DNA of 64,000 nucleotides from Ascidiaceihabitans sp029251465 (GTDB lineage Bacteria > Pseudomonadota > Alphaproteobacteria > Rhodobacterales > Rhodobacteraceae), in contig NZ_CP170633.1 of assembly GCF_042932805.1 (NCBI RefSeq), forward strand, positions 248,001-312,000. Direction: 5' to 3'. Below the pieces are notes generated by a model that saw nothing but the letters and a program-made list of their open reading frames with translations, made no database searches and was not told the origin of the DNA. The translations under genes were made by a program, and so were the position numbers. Of this stretch, positions 8,000 to 16,921 are shown one piece after another; position 1 is the first letter of the stretch; each line of letters begins with the position of its first letter.

Positions 8000-8526
8000 G
8001 ACCCGATCCAAATAAACAGCGCTGTGAACACAAACAGGAACAGCAGTGCGTAGGTCGCGATGCGCCCGCCGATGGCCGCGTCCGACGGTGTTTTGCGCGG
8101 TTGCACACCAGACCCGATGTCGGTGCTGTCGGTGTCGATGGTTTCATTTGCGCTCCAGTCTGGTCCTTGCGCGCCGTAATTCGCGATCAGGGTCAGTTCG
8201 GGCACCGCGCGCAGGGTCATGGCGCGGTCGCGAAACGCCAGTGACAGAATGATCAGAACGTAGCCGGACAGGCCCGTCAGGCGCGCGCGATCCGCACTAA
8301 GAGTGTCTGCATCAATGTCGTAACCTTGGGCAAGGTATTGCGGCAGGCTCATGTCGCCCAGATCGCTGAGGCGCACCAGTTCGACGTAGGCAGGATCGAG
8401 GTCTTCGGCCCCCAGCATTTGCCCCAGAGTTTTGGGCACATTTTCACCACCCGCATCGGTCAGATTGACCGCAAACAAGCGCAGTTGCCCACGTTCTTTG
8501 GCAGCGATGGTCAGAGCATTAGTCAT
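7996..8526 (-). CDS. tail-anchored protein of unknown function, third gene of the pyrB operon
   Basis: A 176-residue protein, mostly soluble and acidic, with one hydrophobic segment near residues 104-118 (LSGYVLIILSLAF) and a C-terminal membrane helix (YALLFLFVFTALFIWIG). I recognise no family. The start at 8526 is chosen because it overlaps the preceding gene by ATGA; the longer in-frame extension upstream is proline/histidine-rich and antisense in character. It is translationally coupled to the 143-residue gene, which is itself coupled to pyrB. A role in pyrimidine metabolism is unproven. Confidence 0.7.
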   Translation of the reverse strand: MTNALTIAAKERGQLRLFAVNLTDAGGENVPKTLGQMLGAEDLDPAYVELVRLSDLGDMSLPQYLAQGYDIDADTLSADRARLTGLSGYVLIILSLAFRDRAMTLRAVPELTLIANYGAQGPDWSANETIDTDSTDIGSGVQPRKTPSDAAIGGRIATYALLFLFVFTALFIWIGS

Positions 8527-8954
8527 GTGTAAGCCGCCGTTTTCATTGCGTTCTGGATTTGGGTGCGGATCTGTGCGGGTTTGTCGATGTAGGCCATGGT
8601 GATGGCCTGACCATTGGACAGACGCAAGATGAGGCTCCAGAAAAACCGTCGTTTGATGGCGGTGATTTCCGTGAGCGGCAGGGTGTGGGGCATCATGTAT
8701 TCGGTCGGGTTTTCGTAGATCAGAGCGGAGGGCGTCAGCGTCCATGTGGCGTTGCGGTGGCGCATCCAATCGGTGAAATCATCCAGCACAAACATGTAGA
8801 TCAGCGACAGGCAAACAGAGGTGACAAAGGCGGCGACCCCACCGATGTACGGCCATGCGGGGGTGAGCATGACGTAGGTGAACAAAAACAGCGCCAAGCA
8901 ACGCAAACCAAAGGCGCGCAACGAGGGTTTGAAGATGTGCAGCGGTTCGATCAT
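8523..8954 (-). CDS. small membrane protein with a PH-like region, second gene of the pyrB operon
   Basis: A 143-residue protein with two N-terminal membrane helices (about residues 15-60). They are followed by a beta-rich soluble part (LTPSALIYENPTEYMMPHTL and IKRRFFWSLILRLSNGQAI) that resembles bacterial PH-like domains. This is my reading of the pattern and is not verified. It overlaps pyrB by four bases (ATGA) at one end and the 176-residue gene by ATGA at the other, so all three are co-translated. No known function. Confidence 0.7.
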   Translation of the reverse strand: MIEPLHIFKPSLRAFGLRCLALFLFTYVMLTPAWPYIGGVAAFVTSVCLSLIYMFVLDDFTDWMRHRNATWTLTPSALIYENPTEYMMPHTLPLTEITAIKRRFFWSLILRLSNGQAITMAYIDKPAQIRTQIQNAMKTAAYT

Positions 8955-9886
8955 GCGGGGATTTTGCGATTGCGGGCGAGCAGATCCATCGCGGCCATGC
9001 GTACGGCGACGCCCATTTCGACCTGTTCCTGAATGACGCTGCGATTGATGTCGTCGGCGATGTCACCGTCGATTTCAACGCCGCGGTTCATCGGGCCGGG
9101 GTGCATGACGATGGCGTCGGGTTTGGCGTGTGCCAGTTTTTCCGCGTCCAGCCCGTAGCGGTGGTAATATTCGCGTTCGGAGGGGATGAATCCGCCGTCC
9201 ATGCGTTCTTTTTGCAGGCGCAACATCATGACGACGTCGACGTCTTTGAGACCTTCGTTCATGTCGTCGAATACCTCGACGCCGAATTCCTCGATGCCCG
9301 ACGGCATCAGCGTGGGCGGGCCGATCAGGCGAATGCGGTTTTCCATTTTGCCCAGCAGCATGATGTTTGAACGGGCCACGCGAGAATGCGCGATGTCACC
9401 GCAAATCGCAATCGACAGACGGTGCAGACGGCCTTTGGCACGGCGGATTGTGAGGGCGTCCAGTAACGCTTGGGTCGGGTGTTCGTGGCGTCCGTCGCCG
9501 GCGTTCAGAACCGCGCAGTTGACCTTTTGGGCCAGCAGATCGACGGCACCGGAATGGGGGTGGCGCACGACCAGCAGATCGGGGTGCATTGCGTTCAGGG
9601 TCAAGGCCGTGTCGATCAGGGTTTCGCCCTTTTTGACCGAAGAGGCCTGCATCGCCATGTTCATCACGTCGGCCCCAAGGCGTTTGCCGGCCAGCTCGAA
9701 TGAGGCTTGGGTGCGCGTTGAATTCTCGAAAAACATGTTGATCTGGGTCAGGCCCGCCAGCGCGTCGGAGTGTTTGGACGGCCCGCGGTTCAGCGCCACG
9801 TAGTCTTCGGCCAGATCCAGAAGCGTCGTGATGTCGGACGGGTGCAGTTGTTCGATCCCCAGAAGATGGCGGTGGGCAAATGTCAT
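8951..9886 (-). CDS. pyrB: aspartate carbamoyltransferase catalytic subunit
   Basis: Condenses carbamoyl phosphate with aspartate in the second step of pyrimidine synthesis. The 311-residue form starting at 9886 (MTFAHRHLLGIEQL) matches the family; an upstream 20-residue extension does not. FFENSTRTQASFE binds carbamoyl phosphate, HPTQALLDALTI is also diagnostic, and HPGPMNRGVEID is the C-terminal loop. The catalytically dead dihydroorotase homologue encoded nearby is the expected assembly partner. Two small membrane-protein genes follow with ATGA overlaps. No pyrI regulatory subunit is present. Confidence 0.95.
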   Translation of the reverse strand: MTFAHRHLLGIEQLHPSDITTLLDLAEDYVALNRGPSKHSDALAGLTQINMFFENSTRTQASFELAGKRLGADVMNMAMQASSVKKGETLIDTALTLNAMHPDLLVVRHPHSGAVDLLAQKVNCAVLNAGDGRHEHPTQALLDALTIRRAKGRLHRLSIAICGDIAHSRVARSNIMLLGKMENRIRLIGPPTLMPSGIEEFGVEVFDDMNEGLKDVDVVMMLRLQKERMDGGFIPSEREYYHRYGLDAEKLAHAKPDAIVMHPGPMNRGVEIDGDIADDINRSVIQEQVEMGVAVRMAAMDLLARNRKIPA

Positions 9887-9973
9887 GGGCGGCAACCTAT
9901 CTGAATTTTCGCCGTTATAGAGCGGCAGGCGCGGTGCGGCAAGCATTGGGCGGTGTGTGATTTTGCCTTTGGC

Positions 9974-9999
9974 GAGAGTATTTTCGATCAGAACAAAGG
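9974..9999 (+). repeat. dispersed GAGTATTTTTGATCAAG motif, copy 2
   Basis: GAGAGTATTTTCGATCAGAA followed by CAAAGG. It is the most diverged of the four copies and lies between the divergent genes pyrB and the uracil-DNA glycosylase gene. Confidence 0.5.
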
Positions 10000-10041
10000 C
10001 GGGGCGTTTTGATTGCCGGGTTGGGGGGCTAGAGTGGGGTT

Positions 10042-10821
10042 ATGGAATCAGTTGAGTTTCATCAGGCCGCCGCATTGTTGGCATGGCAGTTAGAGCTGGG
10101 CGCGGATGAGGCAATCTGTGACGCGCCGGTTGACCGCTATGCGTTGCCGGCTGCGATGACGAAACCTGCGGCCAAGGCGAAGGCCGAAAAGGCCCCAAGC
10201 GGGCCAGTTGTCGTGCCGGATGTGGACGGCGTTGCGATTGCGCGCGAGATGGCGGCAGCTGCTGGCGATTTGGCCGGTTTGCAGGCGGCGATTGCAGCGT
10301 TTGAGCATTGTGATTTGAAACGCGGTGCGCGCAAGATGGTGTTCGGTGACGGGTCGCCCGCAGCGCGCGTGATGATTATCGGTGACGTGCCGGACCGCGA
10401 CGAAGACCGCGAGGGGCGCCCGTTTGTGGGCCGTTCGGGGCAGTTGCTGGATCGCATGTTCGAGGCGATCGGCATGGGGCGCGCGGTTGAAGATACGCCG
10501 GTTTATTTGGCCAATGTTCTGCCTTGGCGACCGCCCCAGGGCCGTGATCCAAAACCGGACGAGATGGCCATGATGCAGCCGTTTCTAGAGCGTCACATCG
10601 CGCTGGTGAACCCAGACATTTTGGTCCTGATGGGCAACATCAGCTGTCAGGCGTTGCTTGGCAAACGCGGCATCACCCGTCTGCGGGGCGAGTGGCAAGA
10701 GGTGCTGGGCAAGCCTGCGCTGCCGATGTTCCATCCGTCACATTTGATGCGCACGCCGCTGGCCAAACGTGATGCGTGGGCCGACCTTCTTAGCCTGAAG
10801 GCACGATTGAAAAATGCCTGA
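10042..10821 (+). CDS. uracil-DNA glycosylase superfamily protein, family-4-like, iron-sulfur ligands lost
   Basis: A 259-residue protein with an alanine/lysine-rich N-terminal extension of about 75 residues and a family-4-type uracil-DNA glycosylase domain from about residue 80. REGRPFVGRSGQLLDRM, VYLANVLPWRPPQGRDPKP and MFHPSHLMRTP are clear matches. Family 4 enzymes hold a 4Fe-4S cluster with four cysteines. Here only C90 remains; the other positions read F87, W162 and M178. The catalytic GEAPG motif reads GDVPD (114-118). Activity on uracil-DNA is therefore uncertain. The gene overlaps the next LysE-family gene by eight bases. Confidence 0.85.
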   Translation: MESVEFHQAAALLAWQLELGADEAICDAPVDRYALPAAMTKPAAKAKAEKAPSGPVVVPDVDGVAIAREMAAAAGDLAGLQAAIAAFEHCDLKRGARKMVFGDGSPAARVMIIGDVPDRDEDREGRPFVGRSGQLLDRMFEAIGMGRAVEDTPVYLANVLPWRPPQGRDPKPDEMAMMQPFLERHIALVNPDILVLMGNISCQALLGKRGITRLRGEWQEVLGKPALPMFHPSHLMRTPLAKRDAWADLLSLKARLKNA

Positions 10822-11419
10822 CCTGTTGATTTTATTGACGTATATTCCGGCAGCTTTGGCGCTGAACCTGACGCCCGGTGCGGACATGCTGTTTTGCTTG
10901 GGCCAAGGTGTGCGATCCGGGCCGCGCAGCGCGTGGGCGGCAAGTGCGGGGATATCGCTGGGCGGCATGGTGCATGTATTTGTGGCCGGCATGGGGTTGG
11001 GCGCTGTGATCGCCGCGGTGCCGTGGGCCTTTGATGTGATCCGCTGGATTGGTGTCGCCTATCTTTTGTATTTGGCGGCAAAAACTCTGCGCGGTGCGTC
11101 GCCCGATGCGCCCGAACCACAGGCTGTAGCCCGCGCGTTTCGCACCGGATTGATGGTGAACCTGACCAACCCCAAAGTGATCTTGTTCGTGCTGGCCTTT
11201 GTGCCGCAATTCGTCGATCCGACCAAACCCGTTTTAGCGCAATTCATGGTGTTTGGCATGGTCATGGGCATCGGCGGATTTTTCATCAATGGCGGTGTCG
11301 GGGCCTTTGCAGGAACGATTGGCAAACGGGTTGCACGCGGATCACGCGCGCTTGATTACGTGGCCAGCGGCGTGTTTGTCGCCCTTGCCGCCAAACTAGC
11401 AGTATTGGAGCGGGCATGA
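10814..11419 (+). CDS. LysE/RhtB family amino-acid exporter
   Basis: A 201-residue membrane protein with the family signature ALNLTPGADMLFCLGQG near the N-terminus and LTNPKVILFVLAFVPQF in the middle. Six helices are expected. It overlaps the preceding glycosylase gene by eight bases and the following moaB gene by ATGA, so the three are a tightly packed unit without an obvious shared pathway. The substrate cannot be predicted from sequence alone. Confidence 0.9.
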   Translation: MPDLLILLTYIPAALALNLTPGADMLFCLGQGVRSGPRSAWAASAGISLGGMVHVFVAGMGLGAVIAAVPWAFDVIRWIGVAYLLYLAAKTLRGASPDAPEPQAVARAFRTGLMVNLTNPKVILFVLAFVPQFVDPTKPVLAQFMVFGMVMGIGGFFINGGVGAFAGTIGKRVARGSRALDYVASGVFVALAAKLAVLERA

Positions 11420-11958
11420 GCCGGATCGACGAAACAGCTGAATTTATCGCCGTGCGCATTGCTGTGCTGACAGTCTCGGACAGCCGCAGTTTGGCCGAGG
11501 ACCGATCTGGCGACGTGTTGGTGGGGCGGATTGCGGATGCGGGCCATGTTCTGGCCGATCGCATGATCCTGACCGACGAGCGTGCCGAGATTTCGACCCA
11601 ATTGCGCAACTGGTGCGACGATCCGACCATCGACGTGGTGATTTCAACGGGCGGCACTGGCCTGACGGGTCGTGATGTCAGCGTCGAGGCACACCGCGAT
11701 GTTTACGAAAAAGAAATCGACGCGTTCGGCACCGTGTTCACCATCGTGAGCATGCAAAAGATCGGCACCTCTGCGGTTCAAAGCCGCGCCACAGGCGGCG
11801 TTCGCAACGGCACATATTTATTCGCGCTGCCCGGCAGCCCGGGTGCGTGCAAGGATGCGTGGGACGAAATTTTGGTCAAACAGCTCGATTTTCGCCATCG
11901 CCCCTGCAATTTTGTGGAAATTTTGCCACGGTTGGACGAACACCAGCGCCGAAAATGA
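11416..11958 (+). CDS. moaB: molybdenum cofactor biosynthesis protein B
   Basis: A 180-residue MoaB/MogA-type protein, which binds molybdopterin and is involved in its adenylylation before metal insertion. The conserved TVSDSRSLAEDRSGD near residue 20, the STGGTGLTGRDVS loop in the middle and the LPGSPGACKDAW segment near the C-terminus form the MPT-binding site. It overlaps the LysE gene by four bases. Other molybdenum cofactor genes are about 13 kb away at 24729-28787. The MoaB call is favoured over MogA by the length and the SVEAHRDV segment. Confidence 0.93.
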   Translation: MSRIDETAEFIAVRIAVLTVSDSRSLAEDRSGDVLVGRIADAGHVLADRMILTDERAEISTQLRNWCDDPTIDVVISTGGTGLTGRDVSVEAHRDVYEKEIDAFGTVFTIVSMQKIGTSAVQSRATGGVRNGTYLFALPGSPGACKDAWDEILVKQLDFRHRPCNFVEILPRLDEHQRRK

Positions 11959-12050
11959 CTTTATCGTGCGCCACACACCGTATGGACTTGGTATTTATCT
12001 AACGTGTTCTAGGTTATAGAGGCGTAGTGAATGCGCATAAAGGATTATGC

Positions 12051-13505
12051 ATGCGGTTTTTACGGCAAAGCCTGATTGGGGTATTTTTGGCGGCGGTGAC
12101 GCTGGGTTTGTTGGCCTATGCGGGGCAGCTGATTGGCGGCGCTGTGCAAGATCGCATGGCAAACGACACGCAGGCGCGTCCGGCGCGTGAACGGGTTTTT
12201 GCCGTCAATGTTGTTGTGGCCGACGCTGGCACCGAGACCCCTGTTTTGCAGACATTCGGCGAAGTGCAAAGCCGTCGCACGCTGGAATTGCGCGCCGCCT
12301 CGGGTGGTCGTGTGATTGAGCTGGCTGAGGCCTTTCAAGACGGTGGTGCGGTAAAAGCAGCGCAGGTTTTGGTGCGGATTGATCCGGCGGACGCGCAGTC
12401 TGCCTTTGATCGTGCGCAGGCGGATTTGGATGACGCAAAAGCCGAAGCGCGCGATGCGCAACGTGGCGTGGCCTTGGCCAAGGATGAACAGGCCGCAGCA
12501 CAAGAGCAGGCAGATTTGCGGCAATCCGCGTTCCAGCGCCAAGAGGATTTGCGCGCGCGCGGTGTTGGCACTGCGGCAGCCGTTGAAACCGCCGAGTTGG
12601 CCGCGTCGTCCGCCCGTCAGGCAGTGCTGGCGCGTCGCCAGATTGTGACCAACGGCGAGGCGCGCATCGATCAGGCGGCGACCCGTTTGGCAAGGGCGCA
12701 AATTGCACTGGCCGAAATGCAGCGGCGATTGAATGACACCACGTTGGTTGCCCCGTTTGATGGCACGCTGAGCGCGACAAATGTTGTGGCGGGGCGTTTG
12801 GTGTCTGCGAATGAAAAGCTGGCGGATTTGATTGATCCGGATGCGCTTGAGGTGTCGTTTCGGGTGTCGACCGCGCAGTACGCGCGCCTTTTGGATGACA
12901 CCGGCGCATTGCTAAACGCCGATGTCAGCGCAACTTTGGATGTGGCGGGCATTGACCTGACCGCGACGGGCCGGATCAGCCGCGCCAGTGTGACAGCGGG
13001 TGTCGGTCAAACGGGGCGTTTGGTGTTTGCAGAAATCGACAAGACGGCTGGTTTCAAACCCGGCGATTTTGTGACTGTACGGGTTCAGGAACCCAGCATT
13101 GACGGCGTTGTGCGTCTGCCCTCAGCGGCGATGAGCGCGGACGAAACGGTGTTGGTTTTGGGCCCCGAAGATCGGCTTGAGGCGATGGATGTGACGCTGG
13201 TGCGGCGTCAGGGCGACGACATTCTGGTGCGCGCGCAAGGCCTGTCGGGGCGCGAAGTGGTTGAGGCCAGATCGCCTTTGCTGGGGGCGGGCATTTCGGT
13301 GAAACCCCTGCGCGGCGACCGCGCGGTGCCTGAAACGCCCGCCATGGTCGAGCTGTCAGAAGAACGCCGCGCCAAGATGATCGCATTCATCGAAAGCAAC
13401 AAACGCATGCCCGCCGAGGCCAAGGCCCGTGTGCTCGCCCGCTTGTCTGAACCTCAGGTGCCCGTCCAAATGGTAGAGCGCATCGAAGGCCGGATGGGCG
13501 GCTAG
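12051..13505 (+). CDS. RND efflux periplasmic adaptor (membrane fusion protein)
   Basis: Links an inner-membrane RND pump to the outer membrane. The start at 12051 has AAAGGA eight bases upstream; an in-frame GTG at 12027 is less likely. The 484-residue protein opens with one membrane anchor (LIGVFLAAVTLGLLAYAG). It continues with a lipoyl/barrel half-motif (RVIELAEAFQDGGAVKAAQV), an alpha-helical hairpin rich in Ala/Gln/Arg (about residues 110-220), and the returning VAPFDGTLSATNVVAGRLV. An unusual C-terminal tail of about 40 residues is charged and helical. The pump gene follows after two bases. Confidence 0.92.
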   Translation: MRFLRQSLIGVFLAAVTLGLLAYAGQLIGGAVQDRMANDTQARPARERVFAVNVVVADAGTETPVLQTFGEVQSRRTLELRAASGGRVIELAEAFQDGGAVKAAQVLVRIDPADAQSAFDRAQADLDDAKAEARDAQRGVALAKDEQAAAQEQADLRQSAFQRQEDLRARGVGTAAAVETAELAASSARQAVLARRQIVTNGEARIDQAATRLARAQIALAEMQRRLNDTTLVAPFDGTLSATNVVAGRLVSANEKLADLIDPDALEVSFRVSTAQYARLLDDTGALLNADVSATLDVAGIDLTATGRISRASVTAGVGQTGRLVFAEIDKTAGFKPGDFVTVRVQEPSIDGVVRLPSAAMSADETVLVLGPEDRLEAMDVTLVRRQGDDILVRAQGLSGREVVEARSPLLGAGISVKPLRGDRAVPETPAMVELSEERRAKMIAFIESNKRMPAEAKARVLARLSEPQVPVQMVERIEGRMGG

Positions 13506-13507
13506 TC

Positions 13508-16500
13508 ATGGCGCGTCAGGTTCCCAAAGCCGCAAGTGGTCTGCTGTCATATTTTACGCGGCACCGCACCGTTGCGAACCTGCTTTTGGTGGTGATGGTT
13601 GTGGCCGGTTTGGCCGCTGTTCCGAACATGCGCGCGCAGTTTTTCCCTGACGTGATCCTCGACAATGTGTCGGTCACCGTCGTGTGGGACGGGGCGGGGG
13701 CCGAAGATGTCGACGCAGGCATCGTGCAAGTGCTGGAGCCCGGGTTGCTGACGGTTGAGGGGGTCGAAAGCTCTGAATCGGTATCGCGTGAAGGGCGCGC
13801 CGCGATCCAGCTGGAATTCGCGCCGAACTGGGATATGGCGCGCGCTGCCGACGATGTGCAGGCGGCGATTGACCAGATTACGACCCTGCCCGAGGACGCC
13901 GAAGACCCGACCGTGCGGCGTGGTGCGTGGCGTGATCGGGTGACAGACGTGGTCATCACCGGCCCGATTGCGCCGGAACAATTGGGCCTGTTTGCCGATG
14001 AATTGGTGACGCGTTTGTTCGCCGTCGGGGTCACCCGAACGACCATTCGCGGCATCGCTGCACCACAAGTTTTGATCGAAGTTCCGTCATCCAGCCTGAT
14101 CGCGTTTGACGTCTCGATGACCGAAATCGCAGCCGCCATCGCCGCCGAAGTCGACGCCGATCCAGCAGGCGATGTGACAGGGGCAAACGCGCGTGTGCGC
14201 ACCGGCACGCAGAAACGCTCGGCCCAGGAAATTTCCGGCGTTGTTTTGCGGTCAAACCCGGATGGCAGTACTGTCGTTGTGGGCGATGTCGCACGGGTTC
14301 TGCGCCAAGGGGCAGACCGCGAACGCACCTATTTTGTCGGCGACGACCCTGCGGTGTCAGTCCGTGTGGACCGGTCCAACCAGGGCGACGCAATCGCGAT
14401 GCAGGCGCAGGTCGAAGAGGTCGCCGCATCCATGCAACGCACCCTGCCGCGCGACGTCACACTCGAGCTGATCCGCACCCGCGCAGAGGCGATTTCGAAC
14501 CGTCTGGCAATCTTGATTGATAACGCGCTTGTCGGCCTTGGGCTGGTGGTGATGTTGCTGTTTTTGTTCTTGAATGCGCGCACGGCGTTCTGGGTGGCAG
14601 CGGGCATTCCGGTGGCGCTGCTTGCCTCGATTGCATTCATGTACATGGGCGGTTTGACGATCAATATGATCAGCCTGTTTGGCCTGATTATCACGCTTGG
14701 GATTGTGGTGGACGACGCGATTGTGGTCGGTGAACACGCCGATCACCGCGCCCGTCACTACGGTGAAGCCCCTGTTGTTGCAGCAGAAAATGCGGCCCGT
14801 CGCATGGCCATGCCGGTGTTTGCCGCAACGCTCACGACCGTCATCGCGTTCTTCGGGTTGGTCGCGATTGGGGGCCGTTTCGGTGATCTGATCCGCGACA
14901 TCCCGTTCACCGTGATCGCGGTGCTTGTCGCCTCGTTGATCGAGTGTTTTCTGATCCTGCCAAACCACATGTCACACGCGCTGGCAGCCATCGACAAAAA
15001 GCGTTGGTACGACATGCCCAGCCGCGTTGTGAACATCGGGTTCGAGTGGATGCGCGCGCGTCTGTTCCGCCCGTTCATGGCGCTGGTGATCCGTGCGCGG
15101 TACGTGGTTTTGGCCGCCGTGATTGCGGTGCTGGCAAGCCAAGTGGCGCTGTTCATCAATGGTGACGTGAAATGGCGGTTTTTCAACGCGCCTGAACGTG
15201 GTTCGGTCACCGGCAATTTTGCGATGACCGAAGGGGCAACACGCGCTGACACGCTCGCCATGATGCGCGAAATGCAGCGCGCAACCGAGGCGCTGGGCGC
15301 GCAATATGCCTCTGAAAACAATGGGGTGAACCCGTTGGACTACGTCATGGCCGAAATTGGTGGCAATGCCGGTCGTGGCCTGTCCGGGGTCGAAAGCAAA
15401 GACACCGATTTGCTGGGCGGTATTTCGATCGAACTGATTGACGCCGACCTGCGCCCCTATTCCAGTTTCGCCTTTGTCGCCGCCCTACAAGACGAGGTGG
15501 CGCACCATCCGTTGGTGGAAACCGTCAGCTTTCGGTCGTGGCGATCTGGCCCCGGTGGTGACGGGTTGGATGTGCAGTTTTTCGGCGCGGACACCGATGT
15601 TCTGAAACAGGCGAGCGAGGATTTGCAACGCAGTCTCGCGCAGTACTCCGAAGTCAGCGCGATGGAGGACAATCTGGCCTACGACAAAGAAGAATTGATC
15701 CTTGATCTGACCGCGCAGGGGCAGGTTTTGGGCTTTACCATCGACAGTTTGGGGCGGGCTTTGCGGGCGCGTTTGAACGGGATCGAGGCGGCGACCTTCC
15801 CTGATGGACCGCGCTCTGCGACCATCCGCGTCGAAGTGCCAACCGGCGAATTGACCGCCGATTTTATGGAACGAATGCAGCTGCGCACGCCGGCCGGTGC
15901 CTACGTGCCGCTGGCCGATATTGTCAGCGTGGACCGGCGCACCGGCTTTTCCACGGTGCGGCGCGAAAACGGTATTCGCCTGATTTCGGTCACAGGCGAT
16001 ATTTCTGAGGACGACCCCGCACGTGCCACTGAAATCGGTCGCGCGCTAGAGGAAGAAATCTTGCCACAGATCGCCTCGACCCGTCAGGTTGAGTGGCGGA
16101 TGTCGGGTCTGAGTGAACAAGAAAACACGTTTTTGAATGATGCGCTGACCGGTTTGATCCTGTGTCTGACGGGCATTTATTTGGTGCTTGCGTGGGTGTT
16201 TGGCAGCTGGACGCGGCCCATGGTTGTCATGGCGATTATCCCGTTCGGGCTGGTCGGAACAATCTACGGGCACGCCGCGTGGGACGTGCCGCTAAGCATG
16301 TTTACGGTTGTCGGTCTGCTGGGCATGACGGGGATTATCATCAATGATTCCATCGTCTTGGTCACCACGATTGATGAATACGCCGAAGACCGCGGGCTGG
16401 TGCCATCGATCATTGACGGGGCGTCGGACCGGTTGCGCCCTGTGATGTTGACCACCCTGACCACGGTGCTGGGCATGACCCCGCTGCTGTATGAGCAAAG

Positions 16501-16921
16501 CCAGCAGGCGCAGTTTTTGAAACCGACGATAATCACGCTGGTCTACGGCCTTGGCTTTGGCATGTTGCTGGTGCTGCTGGTGGTGCCTGCGTTGGTTGCA
16601 GCGCAGCACGATGTGGCGCGGCAGATCGGGGCGATGCAACGGGGCCTGAACGCCAAAGCGCGCGGTCTGGCGTGGTCACTGCGCCTGCTTTGGCTCGCGG
16701 TTTTGGGCTGGGGTGGCGTGACGTTGGGCCATGTGATGTATTTTGGCGCACTGCCTGACCAGATCCTAGACGCCGTGCCAATGCTGGCGGATCGCGCCCC
16801 GATGGTCGCGGGTTTGGGGCTGTTTATTGCGGGTGCTGCGGTGCTGGTTTTGGGTGCCTACATCGTTCTGGGCATTGCCTATCAGATTGGCGCGTTGCGG
16901 CGCAGAGGCCGGGCGGCCTAG
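13508..16921 (+). CDS. RND family efflux permease
   Basis: An 1137-residue inner-membrane proton-driven pump of the AcrB/MexB superfamily, more precisely the HAE1-like group with divergent periplasmic loops. It has the 12-helix layout: one N-terminal helix, a large periplasmic domain, five helices including GLIITLGIVVDDAIVVGEH (the Asp-Asp proton relay), a second periplasmic domain, then the remaining helices. About 100 extra residues with two or three more hydrophobic segments follow the twelfth helix, which is longer than usual. The substrate is unknown. No outer-membrane TolC-like gene is adjacent. Its stop shares a CTAG with the convergent gene. Confidence 0.93.
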   Translation: MARQVPKAASGLLSYFTRHRTVANLLLVVMVVAGLAAVPNMRAQFFPDVILDNVSVTVVWDGAGAEDVDAGIVQVLEPGLLTVEGVESSESVSREGRAAIQLEFAPNWDMARAADDVQAAIDQITTLPEDAEDPTVRRGAWRDRVTDVVITGPIAPEQLGLFADELVTRLFAVGVTRTTIRGIAAPQVLIEVPSSSLIAFDVSMTEIAAAIAAEVDADPAGDVTGANARVRTGTQKRSAQEISGVVLRSNPDGSTVVVGDVARVLRQGADRERTYFVGDDPAVSVRVDRSNQGDAIAMQAQVEEVAASMQRTLPRDVTLELIRTRAEAISNRLAILIDNALVGLGLVVMLLFLFLNARTAFWVAAGIPVALLASIAFMYMGGLTINMISLFGLIITLGIVVDDAIVVGEHADHRARHYGEAPVVAAENAARRMAMPVFAATLTTVIAFFGLVAIGGRFGDLIRDIPFTVIAVLVASLIECFLILPNHMSHALAAIDKKRWYDMPSRVVNIGFEWMRARLFRPFMALVIRARYVVLAAVIAVLASQVALFINGDVKWRFFNAPERGSVTGNFAMTEGATRADTLAMMREMQRATEALGAQYASENNGVNPLDYVMAEIGGNAGRGLSGVESKDTDLLGGISIELIDADLRPYSSFAFVAALQDEVAHHPLVETVSFRSWRSGPGGDGLDVQFFGADTDVLKQASEDLQRSLAQYSEVSAMEDNLAYDKEELILDLTAQGQVLGFTIDSLGRALRARLNGIEAATFPDGPRSATIRVEVPTGELTADFMERMQLRTPAGAYVPLADIVSVDRRTGFSTVRRENGIRLISVTGDISEDDPARATEIGRALEEEILPQIASTRQVEWRMSGLSEQENTFLNDALTGLILCLTGIYLVLAWVFGSWTRPMVVMAIIPFGLVGTIYGHAAWDVPLSMFTVVGLLGMTGIIINDSIVLVTTIDEYAEDRGLVPSIIDGASDRLRPVMLTTLTTVLGMTPLLYEQSQQAQFLKPTIITLVYGLGFGMLLVLLVVPALVAAQHDVARQIGAMQRGLNAKARGLAWSLRLLWLAVLGWGGVTLGHVMYFGALPDQILDAVPMLADRAPMVAGLGLFIAGAAVLVLGAYIVLGIAYQIGALRRRGRAA

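Noticed and set aside
9887..10041. Pyrimidine-type attenuator before pyrB
   Set aside because: No hairpin with T-tract on the minus strand in this gap.
13516..14328. 270-codon minus-strand frame within the RND pump gene
   Set aside because: Ser/Thr/Arg-rich antisense frame with no domain.
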